Positions 5,116 to 8,998 of a stretch of 8,998 nt of DNA are shown here, piece after piece (position 1 is the first letter of the stretch; every line of letters begins with the position of its first letter). The DNA is from Helicobacteraceae bacterium (GTDB lineage: Bacteria; Campylobacterota; Campylobacteria; Campylobacterales; Sulfurimonadaceae): the NCBI GenBank assembly GCA_015488855.1, contig WFMY01000198.1, positions 1 to 8,998 on the forward strand, written 5' to 3'. A program made the translations under genes and the position numbers. The notes under the pieces were generated by a model. The model saw only the letters and a program-made list of their open reading frames with translations, was not told where the DNA came from and made no database searches.

Positions 5116-7014
5116 TTAAATAGCTTTAGTAATGATTCTGTTTAAGCGAGAGATAAAATCTGCTGTATTTTCCAACTCTTGTCCATCAAAAAGTTTTGCT
5201 TGGTCTAAAAGAACATGGGCAGCGTCTTGTATAAGATTGACATCAGAAGAGTCTTTTAGCTTTGTTAAAAGCTCATGATTAGGATTGATTTGTAAAATTG
5301 GTTTTGGTTCTGGAGCATCTCCACCATCTTGACCCATCTGCTTCATCATCTGTGCCATCATATAAGCTGGGTCTTCTTTGTCAATTTTTAATTTTACAGG
5401 AGAGTCCACTAAATCTGTAGTCGTTTCAACATCTTTGACACTTTCACCAAGAGCATCTTTAAATGTTTTGAGTAAACCTTCATAAGTTTTTACAACCTCT
5501 TCTTGCTCTTTCTTCTCCTCTTCACTCTCTTCAAACTTTGCATCTGAAACATGAATAAGCTTGTACTCTTTATACTCAGTTACCATAGGGAAGATGATAG
5601 TATCTACCTCTTCATTTAAAACAAGGACATCTATACCTTTAGCTTTAAACTTTTCAAGGGATGGAGAAGCTTTGAGCATCGCAACACTTGTCTTACCTGT
5701 GATATAGTAAATCTCTTTCTTGTCTTCATCAACATTTTTAACAAAATCTTCTATCATCACAACTTCATCAGAGTTAAGAGTGTTGAACTGTAAAAGCTCT
5801 AAGATTTTTTCACGATTTGCAAAATCATTGTAAAGTCCCTCTTTGAGTACATTTCCAAATTCTGCATAAAAAGTTGCATATTTTTCTTTATCTTTTTTCG
5901 CCATTTTTGAAAGTTCTGAGAGAACTTTTTTTACAGATGCATTTTTGATTTTATTCATCACTGCATTGGACTGTAAAATCTCACGAGATACATTGAGTGG
6001 TAAATCTTTAGAGTCAATAACACCACGCAAAAATCTCAGGTATGTTGGCATCAACTCTTTTTCATCATCTGTAATAAATACACGATTGATATAGAGTTTG
6101 ATACCTGTTTGATAATCTACACGAAATAGATCCATTGGTGCTTTAGATGGGATATAAAAAAGAGTTGTATATTCTATAGCACCTTCTGCTTTATTGTGCA
6201 TCCAAGACAGAGGCTCTTCACTCGAGTGTGCTATAGAGCTATAAAAATCTTTATACTCATCATCACTAATATCTTTTTTAGCTATACTCCAAAGAGCATT
6301 TGCACGGTTTATTTGTTCATTTTCAAGCTCTGTACGACTTGGCTCTAACTCCTCTTTGCCCTCATCATCCATCACAGCTGGAATATGTTTTTCCTTATCC
6401 ATAAAGATAGGAAATGGGATATGGTTTGAGTACTTTTTAACGATAGTCTCTATCCTATGAGTTTCTAAAAACTCCCCTTCATCTTCTTTAAGATGCATAA
6501 CTATAGTAGTACCATGAGCTTCTTGAGTGGTTTCTTCTATATCAAATTCACCATCTCCTGCACTTGTCCATAAGAAAGCTTTCTCTTCACCTGCTTTTTT
6601 CGTAGTCACTTCTACTTTATCTGCTACCATAAAACAAGCATAAAAACCAACACCAAACTGACCAATAAGGTTTGAATCTTCTTTTTGGTCGCCTGTTAAG
6701 TTTTCTAAAAATGCTTTTGTACCAGACTTTGCAATAGTTCCAAGATTGTTCATCAAGTCATCTTCATTCATTCCGATACCAGAATCTTTGATCGTTAAAG
6801 TTTTTGCCTCTTTATCCGCTATGATATCGATACGCGGTGCAAAAGTAATGTCTTTGTACTTTTCATCTGTAAGAACAAGCATATTTAGCTTATCTAGTGC
6901 ATCTGATGCATTTGAGACTAGCTCTCTTATGAAAATCTCTTTGTTTGAGTATAAAGAGTGAATCATTAAATTTAATATTTGGTTTGCTTCTGTTTGAAAC
7001 TGATGTTTTGCCAT
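5116..7014 (-). CDS. htpG: Molecular chaperone HtpG (Hsp90 family)
   Basis: A 632-residue full-length bacterial Hsp90 (the E. coli protein has about 624). This ATP-driven cytoplasmic chaperone remodels client proteins, usually with DnaK. The N-terminal GHKL ATPase domain (about 1-215) shows FIRELVSNASDALDK with catalytic E31 and Mg-site N35, DSGIGM (D77), the lid region GTIAKSGT (92-99) and the glycine loop GQFGVGFYA (118-126). The middle domain (about 225-500) contains LPLNVSREILQ, whose R344 matches the ATP-contacting arginine of the family. The C-terminal dimerisation domain follows; there is no MEEVD tail, as in all bacterial forms. The start is set by AGGA at 7025-7022 with 7 nt spacing. 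An extended -10 box lies at 7051-7043. The upstream region carries an inverted repeat at 7081-7113 but no CIRCE element. It is probably transcribed alone. Confidence 0.98.
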   Translation of the reverse strand: MAKHQFQTEANQILNLMIHSLYSNKEIFIRELVSNASDALDKLNMLVLTDEKYKDITFAPRIDIIADKEAKTLTIKDSGIGMNEDDLMNNLGTIAKSGTKAFLENLTGDQKEDSNLIGQFGVGFYACFMVADKVEVTTKKAGEEKAFLWTSAGDGEFDIEETTQEAHGTTIVMHLKEDEGEFLETHRIETIVKKYSNHIPFPIFMDKEKHIPAVMDDEGKEELEPSRTELENEQINRANALWSIAKKDISDDEYKDFYSSIAHSSEEPLSWMHNKAEGAIEYTTLFYIPSKAPMDLFRVDYQTGIKLYINRVFITDDEKELMPTYLRFLRGVIDSKDLPLNVSREILQSNAVMNKIKNASVKKVLSELSKMAKKDKEKYATFYAEFGNVLKEGLYNDFANREKILELLQFNTLNSDEVVMIEDFVKNVDEDKKEIYYITGKTSVAMLKASPSLEKFKAKGIDVLVLNEEVDTIIFPMVTEYKEYKLIHVSDAKFEESEEEKKEQEEVVKTYEGLLKTFKDALGESVKDVETTTDLVDSPVKLKIDKEDPAYMMAQMMKQMGQDGGDAPEPKPILQINPNHELLTKLKDSSDVNLIQDAAHVLLDQAKLFDGQELENTADFISRLNRIITKAI

Positions 7015-7042
7015 TTGAAAATCCTTTTTTTGTATTTATGGA

Positions 7043-7048
7043 ATTTTA
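7043..7048 (-). promoter_or_regulatory. Predicted extended -10 box of htpG
   Basis: Read leftward, TGC-TAAAAT occupies 7051-7043. Transcription would start near 7036 and give a leader of about 22 nt containing AGGA. A TATATATA tract at about 7079-7070 is an alternative. The predicted start lies about 45 nt from the nearest edge of the 7081-7113 inverted repeat. Confidence 0.45.
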
Positions 7049-7080
7049 GCAAAAAAAAGTTAATAAATGCTATATATATC

Positions 7081-7118
7081 AATAAACTTTAGTCTATGTA
7101 ACTAAAGTTTATTTAGTC
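7081..7118. promoter_or_regulatory. Perfect 13-bp inverted repeat plus third half-site between divergent promoters (possible operator)
   Basis: The arms AATAAACTTTAGT (7081-7093) and ACTAAAGTTTATT (7101-7113) are perfect complements with a 7-nt spacer. TTTAGTC occurs at 7088-7094 and again at 7112-7118, and its inverse ACTAAA at 7101-7106, giving three evenly spaced half-sites. The block sits between the htpG promoter and the promoter of the 7154 gene. Position and symmetry suggest a regulator binding site. It does not match CIRCE (TTAGCACTC and its inverse), and I do not recognise the motif. Confidence 0.45.
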
Positions 7119-7142
7119 AATACTCCATTAATACTATTTTGC

Positions 7143-7148
7143 TATAAT
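7143..7148 (+). promoter_or_regulatory. Extended -10 promoter of the 7154 gene, predicted leaderless
   Basis: TGC-TATAAT occupies 7140-7148, and only TTTTC separates it from the ATG at 7154. A start 6-7 nt after the last -10 base falls on the A or T of the start codon. No ribosome binding site can fit, so a leaderless mRNA is predicted. Confidence 0.5.
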
Positions 7149-7153
7149 TTTTC

Positions 7154-7486
7154 ATGGACAATAATTATATAGATATGATAGAGTCAGCACCAAAACTCAA
7201 ATCAAAAAAATGTAAGTTAATCGCTTTATTTATAAATTTATCGCTTAAATACAGTGCTTATGTGAGCACTTTGATATTTTGGATTTTGTACGATTATTTT
7301 ATAGCTTTTTTTGCACTTATCTTTAGTTTTTTAATAGTTGGGATTATACGAGCAAAGATACGCAATATCGCTATTCCGCTTACTCAACAAGAATATTCCT
7401 ACACAGATAAAGGGATAGCTGATTGGTATACCGCACAAGAGATTTGTAATGATGCACTCGAATCAGACTTAGAACTAATTTCTTAA
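7154..7486 (+). CDS. Unrecognised small membrane protein
   Basis: A 110-residue protein I do not recognise. A polar, lysine-rich N-terminus (about residues 1-21) precedes a long hydrophobic region, about 22-67, that is probably two membrane helices (roughly 22-45 and 49-67) with YDY between them. A basic patch (RAKIRN) follows, then a polar, acidic cytoplasmic-type tail with IADWYTAQEICNDALESDLEL. Basic residues on both sides of the hairpin suggest that both ends face the cytoplasm. The start is defined by an extended -10 box too close to the ATG for a leader. It is divergent from htpG across a gap with a symmetric repeat and lies 70 nt upstream of the ABC-F gene, which has its own -10 box. 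Hydrophobic profile, promoter and compact spacing support a real gene; the role is unknown. Confidence 0.75.
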   Translation: MDNNYIDMIESAPKLKSKKCKLIALFINLSLKYSAYVSTLIFWILYDYFIAFFALIFSFLIVGIIRAKIRNIAIPLTQQEYSYTDKGIADWYTAQEICNDALESDLELIS

Positions 7487-7523
7487 TATCCCTCAAAAAA
7501 GCTTATTCTAACCACATAGTTGC

Positions 7524-7529
7524 TATGAT
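7524..7529 (+). promoter_or_regulatory. Predicted extended -10 box of the ABC-F gene
   Basis: TGC-TATGAT occupies 7521-7529, giving a start near 7536 and a leader of about 21 nt with a weak GAAG ribosome binding site. No terminator is visible between the 7154 gene and this promoter, so read-through from upstream may add to expression. Confidence 0.45.
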
Positions 7530-7556
7530 TGCACAAATTTAATTGAAGTATATTTC

Positions 7557-8998
7557 ATGGCACTCATAGACCTACAAAAAATCTCTAAACACTATTCGGC
7601 ACAAAAAATTCTCACTGAGGTAAACTTTCATGTAGATGAGGGTGAACGCATAGTTATCATTGGTAAAAATGGCAGTGGCAAGTCAACCTTGATGAAAATC
7701 ATCAACGGCACGCTCTTGCAAGACAGTGGTGAACGCATCATCAAAAGAGACTTGGAAGTAAGGATGCTTGATCAAAGACCAAACTTCAAAGAGGGGCATA
7801 GTGTCAGAGATGCTGTTGAAGATGGACTAGGAGAGTTAAATGAAGCCATCCAAAAGTACAATGCACTTTCCTTAGAGCTAGCAGAAGATTTTGAAAATAA
7901 AACACTCCTAGATGCCCATGAAAAGCTCTCTCGCTATATAGAGCATCATAATGGATGGAATTTAGATGACAAGATAGAACGCATCATACAGCACTTTGAT
8001 CTCAAACAGTATGAAAGCAAACCTATAGAACTCCTAAGCGGTGGGGAGCAACGCCGTGTAGCCTTAGCCTCTCTTTTACTCCAAAAACCAGATATTCTAC
8101 TTTTAGATGAACCTACCAATCATCTTGATGTTTATATGGTTGAGTTTTTAGAAGAGCTTATCTTAAGAGAAAAGTTTACACTTATCTTCATCTCTCACGA
8201 TAGATACTTCATAGATAAAATAGCAACGAAGAGTATTGAAGTAGATGAGTGTGCTTTGCGTGAGTACAGCGGTGGGTATTCCGATTATCTTACACAAAAA
8301 GCTGAATATATGCGAACTTTGCAAAAACAGCATGATAACTTGCTAGATATCTTAAAAAGAGAAAATGCTTGGTATGCAAGAGGTGTCCGTGCTAGACTCA
8401 AGCGTAACGAAGGTCGAAAAGAAAGGCTCATGACTTTGCGTGAAGATGCAAAAAATAACCCTGCAAAGATAAGAAAAATGTCAGTTGAACTCCAAAGGGA
8501 AGCCAAACATTTTAACCGTGACAAGAGCATCAACAAACAAAAGATGCTCTTTGAAGTAGAAAATCTTGGACTCACTCTTGGAAGTAAAGAACTCCTTAAA
8601 AACTTCACAACCCGCATATTGCAAAAAGATGTTATCGCTATCGTTGGTCCAAACGGAAGTGGCAAATCCACACTACTTAAAGCACTTCTTGGTAGGATAG
8701 AACCAACTGTAGGTAAGATAAAACAGGGTGAATTTAAGATCGGTTACTTCGACCAACATAGAGAGATGCTCGATGATGACAAAAACCTGATGGAGACCTT
8801 TTGTCCTCACGGAGGAGATAGAGTCAGCGTAAGAGGAAAAGATATGCATGTCTATGGATACCTCAAAAATTTTCTTTTTCCACGCGAATTTTTAGAAAAA
8901 AAGATAGGTATTCTTAGTGGCGGTGAGAAAAACAGAATAGCCCTCGCCCTACTTTTCACCTTAGATGTTGACATACTCATCCTAGATGAACCTACAAA
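7557..8998 (+). CDS. uup: ABC-F ATPase, Uup-like (3' end outside window)
   Basis: The first 480 codons of an open frame that continues past the window edge. It is a soluble twin-ATPase ABC-F protein, a class that acts on ribosomes or nucleic acids and not in transport; it has no membrane segments. Domain 1: Walker A GKNGSGKST (36-44), signature LSGGEQ (160-165), Walker B ILLLDEP (180-186) and switch histidine in ISHD (H214). The linker (about 245-330) is charged and helical. Domain 2: Walker A GPNGSGKS (364-371), signature LSGGE (453-457) and Walker B ending DEPT at the edge. The linker segment WYARGVRARLKRNEGR closely resembles the corresponding segment of E. coli Uup, which favours Uup over EttA or YheS. 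Uup's C-terminal coiled coil would lie beyond the window, so the assignment is not complete. The ATG at 7557 follows a weak GAAG with 8 nt spacing. Confidence 0.88.
   Translation, partial: MALIDLQKISKHYSAQKILTEVNFHVDEGERIVIIGKNGSGKSTLMKIINGTLLQDSGERIIKRDLEVRMLDQRPNFKEGHSVRDAVEDGLGELNEAIQKYNALSLELAEDFENKTLLDAHEKLSRYIEHHNGWNLDDKIERIIQHFDLKQYESKPIELLSGGEQRRVALASLLLQKPDILLLDEPTNHLDVYMVEFLEELILREKFTLIFISHDRYFIDKIATKSIEVDECALREYSGGYSDYLTQKAEYMRTLQKQHDNLLDILKRENAWYARGVRARLKRNEGRKERLMTLREDAKNNPAKIRKMSVELQREAKHFNRDKSINKQKMLFEVENLGLTLGSKELLKNFTTRILQKDVIAIVGPNGSGKSTLLKALLGRIEPTVGKIKQGEFKIGYFDQHREMLDDDKNLMETFCPHGGDRVSVRGKDMHVYGYLKNFLFPREFLEKKIGILSGGEKNRIALALLFTLDVDILILDEPT

Noticed and set aside
6746..6961. 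71-codon rightward open frame
   Set aside because: It is antisense to the conserved ATPase domain of htpG; the serine-rich translation is a mirror of the real gene.
7015..7153. CIRCE or HspR-type heat-shock operator upstream of htpG
   Set aside because: Neither the CIRCE half-site TTAGCACTC with its inverse nor a clear HAIR-type repeat is present; only the TTTAGT-type symmetric block is seen.
8285..8671. 128-codon leftward open frame
   Set aside because: It lies wholly antisense to the ABC-F gene, whose motifs on the other strand are unmistakable. The translation is Ser/Leu/Phe-rich nonsense and there is no ribosome binding context.

Overview
This is about 9 kb of AT-rich bacterial chromosome. 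The best match is a member of the Campylobacterota (Epsilonproteobacteria), close to the Sulfurimonas type. The evidence is the epsilon-type OadA/PycB carboxyltransferase with its DTTFRDGFQS motif, the low GC, the TATAAT-like -10 boxes (several extended, TGn) without clear -35 boxes, and the very tight gene packing. There are no tRNA or rRNA genes, no insertion sequences, no CRISPR arrays and no phage genes.

Layout. (1) Positions 1-2154, leftward: oadG-oadA-oadB, a sodium-pumping oxaloacetate decarboxylase operon. Its beta subunit is cut by the window edge. (2) Positions 2155-2347: a divergent intergenic region carrying a perfect 23-bp inverted repeat in the presumed 5' leader of the next gene. 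(3) Positions 2348-2982, rightward: two small membrane-protein genes, the first of the DUF3817 type. (4) Positions 2985-3518, leftward: a secreted protein with only the C-terminal half of a staphylococcal-nuclease-like domain. (5) Positions 3549-4476, rightward: a 54-residue single-span membrane protein and a secreted two-domain protein (Ig-like plus YfaP/DUF2135-like). (6) Positions 4478-4987, leftward: an unrecognised helical cytoplasmic protein. (7) Positions 5116-7014, leftward: htpG, the bacterial Hsp90. (8) Positions 7154-7486, rightward: an unrecognised small membrane protein. (9) From 7557 to the window end, rightward: an ABC-F ATPase of the Uup type, still open at the edge.

The oad operon is one functional unit: decarboxylation of oxaloacetate drives sodium export, or the alpha subunit serves as a pyruvate carboxylase subunit. 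The middle of the window is a set of small envelope proteins in alternating orientations. Convergent stop codons there lie only 1-2 nt apart, and divergent starts only 30 nt apart. htpG and uup are ordinary housekeeping or stress genes.

The least ordinary signals are regulatory. Three genes have an extended -10 box placed so that transcription should begin on, or within one base of, the A of the start codon, which suggests leaderless mRNAs. There is also the perfect hairpin before the DUF3817 gene, and a perfect 13-bp inverted repeat with a third half-site between htpG and its divergent neighbour. I found no clear new multi-gene system. The secreted half-nuclease and the unrecognised small proteins are the main protein unknowns.
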